Assembly: GCA_027943335.1 (NCBI GenBank)
Contig: BSBK01005649.1
Span: 576,001 to 640,000 of the forward strand
Length of the DNA: 64,000 nt
Direction of reading: 5' to 3'
Source: Chamaecyparis obtusa
Lineage: Eukaryota; Streptophyta; Pinopsida; Cupressales; Cupressaceae
Positions within the stretch are counted from its first letter, which is position 1. Each line of letters begins with the position of its first letter. The position numbers and the translations under genes are program-made. Positions 12,201-27,200 of this stretch are shown piece by piece. The notes beneath the pieces were generated by a model that saw only the letters and a list, made by a program, of their open reading frames with translations, did not search any database and was not told the origin of the DNA.

Positions 12201-15200
12201 CCGCCGAGAGTGTCGAAGTGACAGAGGGGCACGGGGATCACAGTAGCCCACCAAGCTTGGACAGTTCCAGTAGTTCGGGGACATCAAGTGGTACGGTACC
12301 GAACAATTCCGGAGGATCGACGCCGATAGTACCATCCCAGCCTGTAACACAACCAGTGCTGCAAACACATTCGGCACCTAGAAAAGTAAACATGGCGACT
12401 AACAAAGAAAAGCTGCCAAAATTCCATGGCGATGGGAAGGAAGATCCAGTATGGCATTGTCGTACATGTGAGACAATCTGGTCGGCGAATGGAGTTGCCG
12501 ACCATGTAGAATGGGTAAAATAGTTTCCGGCCACACTGAGAGGGGTAGCCATCGACTGGTACTCCGATGTGGACAAAACAAAGGTGACCACTTGGGACGA
12601 ACTCAAGACAGAATTCCAAAAGGAGTTTCGGCTCCTGAGGGATGACAATGAAATTGTTTCCGAGATATGCGGTACCAAACAAGGTAAGAAAGAGACTGTG
12701 CGGGCTTACAGTTGCCGACTGAAGGAGTTAGTCGAAAAAATGGATAGCTAGCCATCGGATGGCCTGAAGAAAAGATGGTTCGTGGAGGGCCTGAAATCTA
12801 ACCTACGGAGGAAAATGAAGATAGTGCCCCCCACTTCATACGTAGACACCTATAACCGGGCGATGGACTTGGAGAGCGAACATAAGACCTCCAAGAAGAA
12901 AAGAAGCAAGTCCTCTTCCGACGAAGATGACACTTTGGACGATGACAGTGGCAGTGATGGTGAGTCGAAAGGAAAAGTCAGAGCACTCCAAAAGGACATG
13001 GAGAGAATGATGAAGGAATTTAAGACCATGAAAGGGGGTACCAACAAGGGGGAAGTTGACATATGGTGTACGGACTGCAAGGCGAGTGGCCATACAACAG
13101 GGTCGTGTCCTAAAAAGACATTTTGTGACATTTGTCAGATCATGGGCCATTCCACCAAGGAATGCCCATACAACATGAAGGTGAGAAATCAACAAGTGCT
13201 AGTTACCCAAGAGCAACCATCTACATCGAGGGCAGAGACTAATAATAACGCATCCTTGGGCGGGTACAGAGGCAACCGACGCGGTGGCGGGAGGGGGAAT
13301 AACAACACCAACATGAGTCGAATACAATATGACTCCAAGGGTCGGCCGATGATCCAGTGCCAAGCTTGCAATCAGTGGGGCCACTTTGCAAGGGATTGTG
13401 ACAAGGGCGACACCCCGCAAAAGCTCTGCCGCTGGTGTGGTCCTGGCAACCACGAGGATGCCAACTGCCCAAATCCGAGGTCAACTTGCTCAACATCGAG
13501 GGAACGAGAAGTGCCGAGGGGGTACTAGCCATCACACGGTCACAAGCAAAACAAGCGGAGAAGGCGATAAAGGCACCAAAAGAAACATGGGAGATGGCTA
13601 CCACCTCAGGCCGGAGGGAGGCAGAACAACACATTCCGAGACAAATGTTACAATTAGAGGTACCGGTGAAACTCCAGGACCTCCTTCACACCATGCCTCA
13701 CTTGGGAACGACATTGTTGGGGAATTTGGCCCCACAGCCAAATACCACACGTACGGACATCCCCGAAGGGAATGGACCCGATGATACTTGCTGTCAATAG
13801 CGGAAGGTACCCGGCAGTCGTTGAGATGGGCATCCTTGGCACCATCCTAATAGGCACTATAGTGGACGGAGGGTCAGGAGTGAACGTCCTTCTGGAGGCA
13901 ACGTGGAAAAAACTAGGAAAGCCCACCTTGTGGCCACCAACCTTCAACTTACTGGGTGCCGATCAGCAAAGTATCAAACCCCTCAGGACGCTGATGGCAC
14001 AACCGGTCACGGTCGGTACACAACCGTTTGTACTCGACTTTGTCGTCATTCCACTGAAGCAGAAAGGCTATGATGCCATACTGGGTAGAGGATGGTTAGT
14101 AACAGCCAAAGCGAATCATAATTGGAAAAGGAATACCCTTTCGATGGAGAGTGGAGGAGAAAAGTTTACAATTGATCGTCGTACCCAGTTGGTGAGTGAG
14201 GAGATACCTTCCTCCTCCGAATCTGATTCTGAAGGAGAAAACGAGCGAAGGGATGAAGGAAGGCACAGAATGGAGCCAATAAGAAGAAGGCAAACAGTCA
14301 CTAGGTAGAAGTGATTGAATACGGATTGTGATGACCAGATGATGTCATAAACTCATTCAAACAGGTTGTTTGTGTTATAATACAGCTCAAAAATGTCAAA
14401 AGTTTCTTCCTCTGAGATGGAAGGGTGATGTGAAATTGTGTCAGACATCTACTTGGTGTGCTCAATTAGTTGGGCGAGTTGCTTATACTGATGAGCCAAA
14501 GTTTTGTATCCAACAATTCTTGAACTGAGACTGCTGATCCGCCATAACAGAATTCTGAATCCAATGCCTCAAGTGGCTTGATTTTCCTATCTGGTAGTCC
14601 AGCATCTGCTTGTCCTTTTCAATGGTTGGATTGTGCGGATATGTGAAATTTCCTTGCCTCTGGAAATTTTCAGGTTTCTGAGATTGACTGTAGCTGTATG
14701 TTTTTTTGACAGTTTTCACTTTTCCCTATATTGGGAAAATCCTTTCCTGGGGGTTTCCAATAATGGTGGTATTTAAGAATGTAGCAATGGTGCTTGTAGT
14801 CTACAAGTGACGAAATGGTCTGTGCAGTTAAAGCTTAAATTGATCAGAAGATGTTACTGTAATGATTAAAACTAGAACTTTTGATCTACCGCAGAGCCTA
14901 TTGGCACATGCTATTATTGTCTTCTATAACACTGGTTAAATTATATCTTTTTTTGCCATTTCAATTTGTCATGCTCGCAAAGGATCCAAGTTGCTAATTT
15001 TTGAAACATGTGGTTATGTCTTGCCAATGAGAACAATTACTATATATAGCATATATTTTTAGCTGTTCTCAATTCTCATGTTCCACTATACAAAAATTCA
15101 AAATTCAATGCCTCAAGTGGCGTCATTTTCCATTCTGATGGTCCAGCAGCTGCTTGTCCTTGTCAATGGTTGGATTGTGTGGATATGGGAAAGTTGAGAA

Positions 15201-18200
15201 ATCTGCTTGCCTATGGAAAATTTCAGATTTCTGAGAGTGACTGTAGCTATATTTCTTCTAACAGTTGTTTTCACTAGATTGGGAATATCCTTTCCTAGGG
15301 GTTGCCAATGATGGTGGTATTTAAGAATGTAGCAAATGGTGCTTGTGATCTACAAGTAAAGAAATGGTCTGTGCATTTAAAGCTTAAACTGATCAGAAGA
15401 TGTTACTGTTATGATTAAAGCTAGAACTTTGGGATCTACTGCGGAGCCTGTTGGCACACACTATTGTTGTCTTCTACTATAGTGGTTAACCTGTATCTTT
15501 GTCTGCCAATTGTTATGCTTGCAAAGCATCTGAGTTGCTGCTTTTAGAAATATGTGGTTTTGACTTACCAATGAGAACAATTACTGTATGTAGCGCATAA
15601 ATTTAGCTGTTCTCAATCCTCTTTCATGTCTTTTCTGCTATATGTGTTTCCATTTTACAGTTTTTAATTGATTTAGGTTTTATACTTAGCATCTTGGCTA
15701 TAATCTGTCAGTCACTAAGAATCAGTCTTGTTCTGTGACATCACTTCAGTTTTTTCTTAATTGTATTTAGCACTGAGGGTCTTCTTTTCTTATAGATGTT
15801 ATGAGTTGGAGCAAAAGCTTGATGAAAGGGACAGCCATCCAAAAAACAGAAAGGAAAAGCATTTACTTCTTCCAGTATGTATTCACTAGTACAATTGTTG
15901 TTTTGTTGGTCCTTATTTGTTGCTTTCTGTTGACTAGGAGACTATATCATTTTCTGCACTTTATAATTTTTCATATCCTTTCTAGGAAATTTGACCAACT
16001 GAATTGTTATCATTATTATCTAGATTGAGGTCACCGATGTCCCAGCAGATACTAAGGATAAAGATGGTATTATGAAATGTGAGTTCTTTGACACACGTCA
16101 TGCATTCCTAAGCCTTTGTCGAGAAAATCACTACCAATTTGACACACTGCGTCGTGAAAAGCATTCTTCAATGATGGTTCTCTATCATCTTCATAATTCA
16201 AAGGTACCTGTTTACCTGCGTACATGCAGTGTGTGCCAACTTGATATCAAAAAAGGACAGGGATTGCATTCTGAAATTCGCCTTGATTCTGACCTTTGCA
16301 ATGATTGTTATCATAAGGATACCTCTCAGAAACACTTTCCTAGAGTGACAGCTCATTCATCTATTGATGATCTGAACACAAAGAGCCATGAAGCTCACAA
16401 AAATCAGGTTCAGGAGGTATGTAAAGAAAACTAAATTTCATAGTTTCTCTATTGGTCATGATTTTGGGCCCCACAGATGTCAATGTTAACAGTCTATAGC
16501 TAAAAGAGTATTTGTTTAGTCAGCGAGGAGTTAACTTCCACTTTGGTAGCAAGATAGCATTTGCCATGTTCTGGTTTTAATGTATAGTAAGCAAGTTTTG
16601 AATGGCTATATTGTTTGCGCTTATAGAATTCAGTATGATTGGTAAGAAAACACTTACTTCATTTTCAATATTGATTGACTTGATTGACACTGTTAAGTCT
16701 TTTTTACTTTACATCTTCATGTATATTGTCATCAGGAAAACTATATGAGATATAATAGAATTTCAATAGGATATTTGCCTTTTGTGTGCTTTTTATGAAC
16801 ATTGATCCAGCTACACTTTAACTATAAAGAAATAAAGGAGGGTCAATCTTAATTATGCTTAATTTTGGATGGACTGGTTAAGTACCTGTAGGAAATAACC
16901 TCTTTTGGATTTCCTTGTAAGGTTTTTACTTTTTAGGATGGATAGCTAGGATGAAGTATCTTGTCTGGGAATCATTAGTAGAAAACTTATATCATCAAAT
17001 CGTTCTAGTGGTTGTCCATATATAAATTACAGGGATGAATAGTTTGTAGGCTTGGGATATATAACCAGGAAAGGTCAAAATAGTATAGCAATGTATGGAT
17101 TAAAAGTATGAAAATCAATAGAAATGGGATATATATACTTGCCATTGTGAAAGCCAGGGAATACCCTTTGATATTAGAGATCCAAGGCCAGCCCCATCAA
17201 TACTTGTTATGCTAATTTTTTCCCGAAATTTCGAGGGCAACATGAAGAATACTTGAGCAAACCGTACATGACCGACTTCCTTAATTACTATGGCACGTTG
17301 TTATTAAGAACAAACAACATACAATGCAGAGACAAGAAAGAAGAAGATTAAGTTATCAAGGCTTACTGACGATAAAGAAGTGCAGTAATATAATTATAAT
17401 ATGAACAAGCCACGATTCCTTAAGACTATGCAACGCCAGCAATTCCTAATATTCATTAATTAAATTAGCAATTAATATCCCTAAAGCAAGGATATTCATA
17501 TAAGGACAATTTCCACCAAGAGGTGCAATTAATATTAACCAAGGGAAGGGGGTTGCCAATTGGACATCGATCAGCAGCATAGGAAAACACATATACAGCA
17601 GAAATAATTAAACAAACAGCAAGGGCAATCAGAATATAGCAAAAGATTCATTTGTGATCCCATAATTGTGTGGCATCAAACAAATAGAATCACAGGCAAT
17701 CAGAAGAGCCTTCAGATTCAGATATAAATATATTAACCAACAGCATAGGTATCTCTCTAAATAGCGTGGTATGAGATCAGGGAAAACATTAAGAAACCCC
17801 CTCCCTAGAAAAAGTGTAAAATCCTGGCGAATCCTACATTATTTTGGGTCAAAAAAAATAATATTGTTGGCAAATTTTTTTAATTTGAAAGGAAAAAATA
17901 TTATTTGTACTGGCCATTTTTTTTCAATTATATGAAAATTCTATAAAATTTTGGCGAATCTTTCATTATTGAAGAAAATCATGATGGCAGGAACACATAC
18001 CTAGAAATCATCATTATTTGACAGGGGTTTGGGGTTTTATTAAGGTACTGTGAGTTAATTTTCTATCTCCTGATAGGAGATAACCCTACTTTTTGTAACC
18101 GTTTGATGATCCGAGATCAATGGCAAGAATTCTTTTTCGGGCCAAGGTTTTAAAGGACACAAAGATTCCCCCAAAAGTCTCCGGAATAGAGACGTGTGTC

Positions 18201-21200
18201 AAATCTATTTCGGGCCAAAGTTTTAAAAGACAAAGTTTCATTGAAAGTCTTCGGAATAGAGACACATGTCAAATCTATATACGTAACACGTACCCTAACG
18301 TTAAATTTTGACCACATATTGGTGAATATGGTTGTCAGTTACAATAAGCTTTGGAAATTGTAGGCGAAAATTTTCAATTTATAGTGTCAAACAATTAGAT
18401 TCAATTGGCGATATTGTGAAAGAAAAGGGGAAAAATACATAAACCAATGGGCGATGGACTTGGGCATTCCACCCAATATTTATAAAGTTCGGGTGACACG
18501 GTCAACCTAATATACACATTATATTCGCCAAATCTCAGGTTGCTGACATGTGACATTCGCCAAATGGCGAATATTCGCCACTAAAGTTTTCCCTGTATGA
18601 GATATAATGCATTATGTCTTGGCTGAGTCATTATTGAAGAATATTATATTGGTACTGTTATACACATGTTCTTATTCTGTATGTATAATAGAATAAATGC
18701 ATTGATTCCTTCAAAGCTTCATCCAATATGCCATCTCATTATGGAGTGGAGATACGAGCATATAAGGAACGCAAGTAGCTGAGTGGTCCATTCAAGTTAA
18801 ATAGGAGATCGAATGACAGATATATTTCCACGCCCCTTAGGAGGCCAATATGATTGATATACTTCTGTGCCCAGTTGAGGCCGACCCAACATATATATTT
18901 ATGTGCTCCTTAGGAAGCCGATATGATGGATGTACCTTTGTGCCCCTGCACTTGATGGATAGGATCAAGTTGCCTTGTATGTCTTCCCATGGGCCTCATA
19001 GCGGGGATGAGTCATCGGGTAAGCCTCAAAGGAATCCCACATATACTCTATGACTGTTATACTTGATTGCATGTTTATTTATCTTTTGATAACTAATCTG
19101 ATTGCAGGTTCTACATCAAGAAAGTAAGTTAAAATTCCATTTATTAACCTCAATTTAAACCCTAGTTGGGAATTTTTAGGGTAAAACAAGTTCTAGTAGG
19201 GGACATTACAAACCAAGGTATGCTAAGCATAAGTGAGATCTTTAGAATCCAGCATGGAGGTCTTATTCTTTTCTACTATGAGGTGCTATAAAATACTGCA
19301 AAAAATTTCAAGTAGGTGAAGTCACGGGCATTTTTAATTAGTTTTTTTTATTTTTTGAATTTGGCCCATGCAGTTTTTACATTATAGTTACCTCAATTTA
19401 TAGTCATTAAATTGACAGCATTTCCCACCATTTATGGTGGTAACAATTATAAAGCAAGGGGGTTCACTTAGCACAGAGATACCTTCAATCAGTTGTTAGG
19501 AGGAACAATGGATACACTAACTGCTTTGGGAATTTAAGTCTCTAGCCTCGTTCCCCATTGCAAAGATTTTGGAGTGGATAATTGCCTTATATGTTTCTCG
19601 TCTCACAATTCGTACCAATGTGGGATTAACTCCGAGTCATCATCATTTATTGATGTTAAGCAGGTGGAGACTTTCATGGGATTTTTTAATGTGGGGAGTT
19701 TTTTCTTGTGGCTTTTAGTCATCTCCAGGGTGATCTTAATGAGTAGTTATTATTCTCTTCACATTTTTTCCCATTTATGTTGGTAATAGATACAAAGGAA
19801 GAGGATCCACTTGACACATAAGCACCTTTAAGCACAAAAATATGACAATGGATATTATTACTTGGATAAAGGATTGGGGGGCAATGTCCTTCACTTTCTA
19901 ATATGCTTTGATCAATTGAATGGTGTCAGATTCTTACTTTCAGGGTTATGTGGTTGGAAAGTGTTGTCTTACAATCCACTTGTGCCCATGTTTCTCTCTT
20001 GGAATGCCTTTTAAAATTTTGTGAAATATCTTGTTTTGGTTGTGGGAAGCTAGCAATATTAGTAACTAGTGTGGATTGTTATTTCTACACTATATCAGGC
20101 ATTAGCTTTATTAGATAGAGCAGTAAACATTTGGTGCCATTTCCTTAAAAGCATTGGTTCAGATCTAAGATATTCATGCCCTTCACCCAAATAAAGGCAA
20201 GAAGAGACCACAACATGGCCAAAACCAAGAGATCAAAAAATCTTTAAGGATCTTAGAGCAAAGAGAATGGAAGGGATGACTCCAAGAAGTATCCAAAGAA
20301 ACCCTAGCCATACAAGTCCAAAGTCAAAGTCCATCCTAAAAATGAAGTTGAAGCCAAAGTTGTAGTTCAAAAATAAAAATGTTTTCAATGCAAAGAAGCA
20401 TATGAGGGTAGTGTGGGTGGAAATAGTAAGGCACCTACCACTGCTAGATACACATGGGTCAATCTATTGAACGAAATGAAAAAGTTTGTACAACCACCCC
20501 CAGACGAGGAAAGTTGGGAGATAGAATCCAAAGATTCATTTATAGAAATGTATGAGAATAACCTTTGATGCATTGAAGAGTTGTTGATTGAAGAAGAATT
20601 AGTGACTGAAGGAACTGAGTCAAAAACTCTTGGGCCAAGGGTGTATAAGAGAGAAATTAAGGAATTACAAGTGTACAAAATACTAAAGCAAAATGGATTG
20701 AGGATTCTCATGTGGTTGAGAGTGCGAGAGAAGCACCAAATTATCCGAATCAAAACTCCCTAGTGAGAAAGTTCCATGCACCGAGGTTGCATCAAAACAT
20801 AAATTTGGTGACTCCATCAAGCTCCAACATAGGCAAAAGCTGTGAAAGCTCACAAGCAATGGATCAAAGGATCCTTATAAGGCATTGTTAGACTTGTGAA
20901 ATGATGTAGACAACAAATGGCCAATACCATAGAACATTTTGGCATCAATCCTTTCTAGCTACCTTAAGGAGTATAAACATCAATTGGTACACAAAAAGTG
21001 AACCAACCTTCTAAACCATTTGGCAGAGATCAAAGAAAGCCTTTGAAGAAGAGTTCAAGCTATTGCATGATGACAATGATATTATAGAAGAAATTTATAA
21101 TAAAAACAAAGGTAAGCATGAGAATGTATGAACTTATAATAGTAGTTTCAAAGAACTATTGATAAATTTAGAGAAGGAATCTACTGATGTTTTGAAGAAT

Positions 21201-24200
21201 AGATGGTTTATTGAAGGTCTTCTTCCTTCATTAAGTAAAAAAATGAAGTTTGTACCACCTTTATCATATGAAAATGCTTAGAATAGGACAATGAATATAG
21301 ATAACAAAGAAAAATGTCCTCTTGGACTAAAAGATAGTACAAATACTTAGAGGAATCTGTGGGATGACGAAAGAATTAAAGGCAAAGAAAGAAACAAGAA
21401 AAGATAATAAAGAACTTTGGTGCACAAACTATAAAAGCGAAGGCTACATCAAAGCCAATTGCCTCCAGAAATACACTACAATCCCAAAGGATGCCCAGTC
21501 ATTTTTGCAATGTAATGAATGAGAATATTTTGCAAGAGGCTGCCATACAATTTAGAACATCATAGGAATACTATGAAAAGGGTAGATGGAGACCATCAAG
21601 ATGTTAGATGTCCAAAGTAAAAGGCCAACATCAACATGATGATGTGGAAAGGCATAGTGAAGTATTGGCCATTACTCAAACCTAAGCAAAGAAAGCTATG
21701 TACTTAACCCACATTTCAAAAAGGAAAGACTTCATGAAGGGCCAAAGTGGAGTATGCCATGGCTAACTAATGCCATCACTCAAATGCAAATGCAGGTTGC
21801 TAATAAATCAGTTACAATCTAATAAAAATATTTCAAGACAAGTACTTCAAACCATCATATTAGTTAAAATAGTGGATTCGTTACAAAGTTTTTTTGAATT
21901 CCAAAATGTTATGACTAATAGTGTGTCTCAGAAGAATGCTATGGCCCGTTTAGAATTTGGAGATAATGAATAATCAATAATTGAAACTCCCCTGTTGGGA
22001 GACCAAGTGATCTATCCCATGTTACTGATGGTTAACATGGCAAAGAAGAAACTAGTGGCGGTGCATATGGCGATTCTTGGAAGGAATCTCACTAATACAA
22101 CAACTGATGGTGGATTTAGTGAACATACTTTTCGAAGGCACTTGTAGAAGTCCGGTTAAGCCAATTATCTAGCCCCTAACATTTCAAGTTGTAGGTATAG
22201 ACCAATAAGGGATCAAGTACTTGGAGCTTTAATGGCCCAAAAGGCACACATCAAAACTTAAACTTTTTCTTAAATTATGACCATCTCATGTACTCTTGTC
22301 TGGTGTAATTTTATTAATGAACTTTAGCTTATTTTTTGCGATTTCTTCTATAGGCTAATAAGGTGGTGGAAAAAGAGATTAATTAAATAATTAACTGAAG
22401 TTGTTGAAAGTAACTTTGAGTCATATATGAAAAGATGACATATTTAATTTTCTAGTTTCCTATTTTTTGGCTGTGATGGTTGTAATGAGCTCACAGTTTT
22501 CAGTGTTGGTATGATTTTTTTTATGTTTATTATTTTCAATTGATTTGGAGTGATTAATAATCTCTACAAGCCATAGTATGCCCTCGTCTAGCCATACAAC
22601 TACAAGATATTATTGGCCTGTACTAGTTTAGACGGCCATATTAGGTTGTACAAATGCATGATTACATTCCTACCGTTGGTGCATGAGAGCTTTACTACTT
22701 ATTGTCTATGATTTTCAATCTTTAACTTGGTCGTACATATTGGGATCATGGTGAATGCAATCTGAATACATTTGGGCTATACCATGTTGCAAGCCAAATG
22801 AAACCATACTTGCTGGTTTTATCAATTTGTAGACTTAATGAGGTTTTTTGTACTAACCATAGAACTTTTTATGGGTCATATCATGAACTAGTCACTTCTC
22901 ACACATCCCAAAACCTTTTTACAGCATACTGCATTCATTATTTGGGCCATGCTGATTATAATGAGGTCGTACCATTCTATAATAAGCAACAATAGAGTTT
23001 GAATCTGATATTTATTTTCCTCATAGAATTCACTACCTCTTAGTTTTCCATACTGACATTAGTAGACCATACCTCAACCTATATACAATAATTCTCATGT
23101 TTGGCCATACTATCTTGTCAAGGTCGAACAAGTTTCTTACTAGCAATTTATTCCAAATAAGGATTGACTCAATCTGATACATTTTTTTGAGTATTTTCTT
23201 TGTGTTTGAACACTACGTTTTTAGGCTTCTAGAGGTGCCAATCTATTTCCAGCTCTTAGAATTATTTGGATTAGCAAAATAATCTTTGTAACATATTTGT
23301 TTGCAAAAATCAAATATTGCAAGATTGGATTATTTATCACCAAAAATTATTTAATTTTTGAAGATCTGGGATAGTTCACTACTAGAGCCCTATTTATTGT
23401 TGTAAAAGATCTTGGTTTCTTTGTCCACTTGATCCATAAAATTATCAATTTTCAATCCACCACCTTGGTGTATATTAAAATTGGGTGATATAGTTTGCCA
23501 CTTTAGCAATGATGTAATTTTGCTTGTATTCAACTAATAGTTTGCAGACTCGGACTTGGAGAGTACTCGACAAGCCCAAAATTTTCAACTCAACAAAAAC
23601 TCGGAGAAAACTAGACAAAAACTCTATAACATAAAAAGAACTAAAAATTTAAATCTCTTAAAGAAACATATTTTTTTTTGTAAAATTAAATTACAAAATG
23701 TATTAAATTAAAAATTGACAGCTTGAAAGAGAAAATGCATGGTTTTATAGCAAAAACATGTGAAAAACACATTTTAACCAGCGTTTTACTTGCATCGACA
23801 TTTTTACCCATGGTTTTTTGTGTCTATAAAAACGCGAGAGTTAAACTTGTGAGTACTAACCAAGCAAAAAAAATAGAGAGTAGTTGGCAACTCAGGGAGT
23901 ACTCAGAGAGTTTGCAAACTAAGATTCAACTAGTTTGGCTTGAAGGGAATTTGCATATCAACCATTTTGGCACTAGATGATTATATGATGTTTCTATTGT
24001 AATATGATATCTTTCAATTCAATTACATTGTCCTTGATCTAGTCTTTGTATGCCCTCCCCTTACCCACATTGGAAATTGAGTTAAATGTGAAGAAATGGC
24101 TAATTGTGAGTCAAGGAGACATGGAGAAATGGCAAAAATGGTAAAGTGTTGATTAAAAGGGAAGCGAAAGAACATGAAAAATGACTAAGCATGCAAAATT

Positions 24201-27200
24201 CCATGACCAAGCTCCAAGTGCGCTCTAGGGTGCTGATTTTTTATACTCATGGAATTTCCCCCAAAATGCAAATTCCTTCACCTTTGGTAAATATGAGCTC
24301 ATAAGCGCTAACTCTATGTGGTCAAGGAAAATTCCAAAAGTGCAAAAATCTTTGACAAGGCTCATATGCACCCATGAGTGCAAATCTACAAGGCGTAAAG
24401 AATTATTTCAAATATCAAATTTCCATCTCCATAGTAAAAATATGCCTCAGAGTGCTAGTTCTCTCAACCTAAGAAATTATGCTCAAGTGTGAAAGTCTGC
24501 CTACATATCCAATGTGCACTCACCAACGCGAATCCTCAAGTGCTAAGGAATTGTTGTGAAACGTTAAAAATCCTCCTAAAGGTCAAGGTGTTCTAAAATT
24601 AGTCACTGAGCTTGATCTATGCCCTAAGGCACAAAATCCACTATGCCAAGGAAATGTTCAAAAGTTTAAAAATCCCTCACAAATCCCAAAGTGCGGCCAT
24701 GAGCGCTAAACTCGCTATACTAGGAATTCTATAGAGTAGAAAAATCTGTCTCTAAACCCAACTTGTGCCTTAGAGTAGTGATCTTATACGCCCAAGGAAA
24801 ATGTGCAGAGTCTTAAAATCTACCTCCCATGCTAGAATGCGCTCAACAACGCGAAAACACAGATGGTAGGGAATGTTTCAAGACTTAAAAAATCCTCCAT
24901 GCTGAATTTGCACCTAGCAACGCTAAACACAAAGGGCAAAGAATTACATTGCAAAGATTAAAATCCTCTGTTGAGGGCAATGGGCACTGGTTTGTACATG
25001 AAAAAGAATTCTTCTTAACGTTGAAATCTGTCACGATTTCCCATATGTGCCCAAGAGCGTTATTACTTGATGCTCAAGGAATTCTACAAAGGATGGAAAG
25101 TCCACCACAAAGGCTAATATGTCCCGTTGTCCTCAATTTTGACATCACAAAATTGTGGCGACCCTACACAATTTTCTCATGGATTCGTAGGTGCATCCTC
25201 TATGTTTCAATGCATTGGTAAGGTGTCATGAAGGCAGTTTGTAATCCTTGAATTGTACTTTATGTATCGTTATTTATGCTTTCTTTTTTAAGGTTTCCGT
25301 CAAGTTAAATCCCATGCTTGTCAGAATGATTTTTTCTTCTCTGTCTACAAGCACTTGATTTTTGGCAAACTTAATGTTTATTCTTCGTTTTTCCCTTTCT
25401 TGTAAGTAGTTTTTAATCTTATTTTTTCCTTAGGTTAATAGCCCTTAGAATTCCACTCATTTCAAGCTAACTTAGGCCTCAATCGGAGTTGTCTATCTCA
25501 AGCTATAAAGGAAAAGGTGGGGTTTTTCAGGCTGATTGCATATTTTATTAAAAATACTCCAAAAGTGGACTTTTTGTTGGTAATTGCATGTAATAAAATT
25601 ATTTTTAATATTTAAAATGGATTTTAGCATCCATTTTTAATTTTCAGCTCATTCTGAGTTGATTTAACCACAGTTTTTAATGTTTTATGAAAATTAGCTT
25701 TTTTAAGTCTATTTTCATGTTACTTCATTGAAAACTATAGTTATTTATTAAATTTAATTACATGAGACTTTTAATATGCATAAAGGTGGGGTTTTTATCA
25801 CTCATTGCATATCATCCACATGCAAATCACCTTCTAAAAACCCACTACCAATGAATTCTAAGTCCCAAATGCACAAAAGTGGACTTTTAAATGAAAATGC
25901 ATGTTTTAAATTAAAAACATGTAACTTAACATGTGTAAGTGGGTGTTTTTTATATGCATTTGCATATTAAAATCACGTTATTATAAACCTTTAATGACTT
26001 AAAGGCTTTATAAGTGGGGAATTTGAACCCAATAACACATGTTATTGCATTCTCAAAATCCACTAGCATGTATTTTTAACTTAAGTGCACAATGGTGGGG
26101 AATTTGAAATAAAAAACACATGCTTTTGAACTTGCATATGTTATTAATGACTTAATGACTTAAAGACAAAAGTGGCTTTTTCAAACCAAATAACATATGT
26201 TATTGCCTTTAAAAAGCACGTCATTATGTGTTTTGACTTGAGTAATGACTTAAAAACATAAAGGTGGCTTTTTTGAGTAAAAACAAATGTGTTTTTACTT
26301 CTAAAAAACCCGTTATTATGTTTTTACCTTATGTTTTCCTTTTAAAAGCACAAGGGTGGTGATTTTGAGATGAAAAGCACGTGCTTTCTACTCTAAAAAG
26401 CCCGTTAGTGAACATTATAACATGCATTTGAGATAAAGAAGCCAAGAGCATGTGTTTTTGCTCTTAAAAAGACCATTATGAAGTCTTTTTGTTTATGTTT
26501 TTTAATGCCAAGTGCTAGGTGGCAATTTTGGAGAGAAAAACATGTGTTTTTGCCTTCTAAAAACGTGTCTTTACTTCATCTCTATGTAAGTGGCGATTTT
26601 TAACATGAAAACACATGTTTTTGATTTCTAAAAACCCACTTTTTGGGGGCGTTTTTGGAAAAAACGGAATTTTGAGGCAAGAAATCAATTGGAAAATGGT
26701 CAAAACTGAACCGTTTTTGCTTCTTATAGGTTCGATTTTGCACTAAATTTCCCAAGGATCATTCTTGGATCATCTAAATTGCATTTTAAAAGGTGTTTTA
26801 CTCTCAAAACAGCCCGTTTAGGGCACATTTTTGGGCTTTATGCTAAAAAACGGCCCATTTTTCTTCATCAAATCCAAATGTTTTTCTTCCAAGGTGAGTT
26901 CTTGGGTATTGTTTATCATTTGCAGCTTGTCTATCATTCTTTTTAAGTTGCATTTGATGTCCTAAACGCCATTTTTAATTGCCATTACATGTGCATTTGA
27001 AATAGTCAATTTTTGTTGCTATTCTCTTGCATTTTGTTTCTCTAACTTCCGACACTTGGCAAGCAATGGATCTTGACTAAAAAATGCATTCATTTTGCAA
27101 GGATTGAGTCAAGATTCGAAATCTATTTAACTCTCATTCATGCAATCTTTCTAAATCTGAAAATCTCTTCATTTCATTTTCAGGTTTTGCATAAGCGATT

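Larger units (their letters stand above)
11486..14290 (+). mobile_element. Gypsy element A (Tat-like), 5' part only
   Basis: A 5' LTR (11486-11780), a decayed tRNA-Asp primer site, gag and protease are followed by an abrupt break near 14285. Reverse transcriptase, integrase and a 3' LTR are absent. Sense orientation relative to HAC, inside intron 7. Gag and protease match elements B, C and D closely, and the LTR belongs to the same type as that of element C. Several stops and two frame changes show it is dead. Confidence 0.85.

Noticed and set aside
12048..12682. Several minus-strand frames over gag of element A
   Set aside because: Shadows of the plus-strand gag frame.
24200..26670. Possible CRISPR-like array
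   Set aside because: Units are diverged, spacers are not unique between constant repeats, and the DNA is plant intron sequence.
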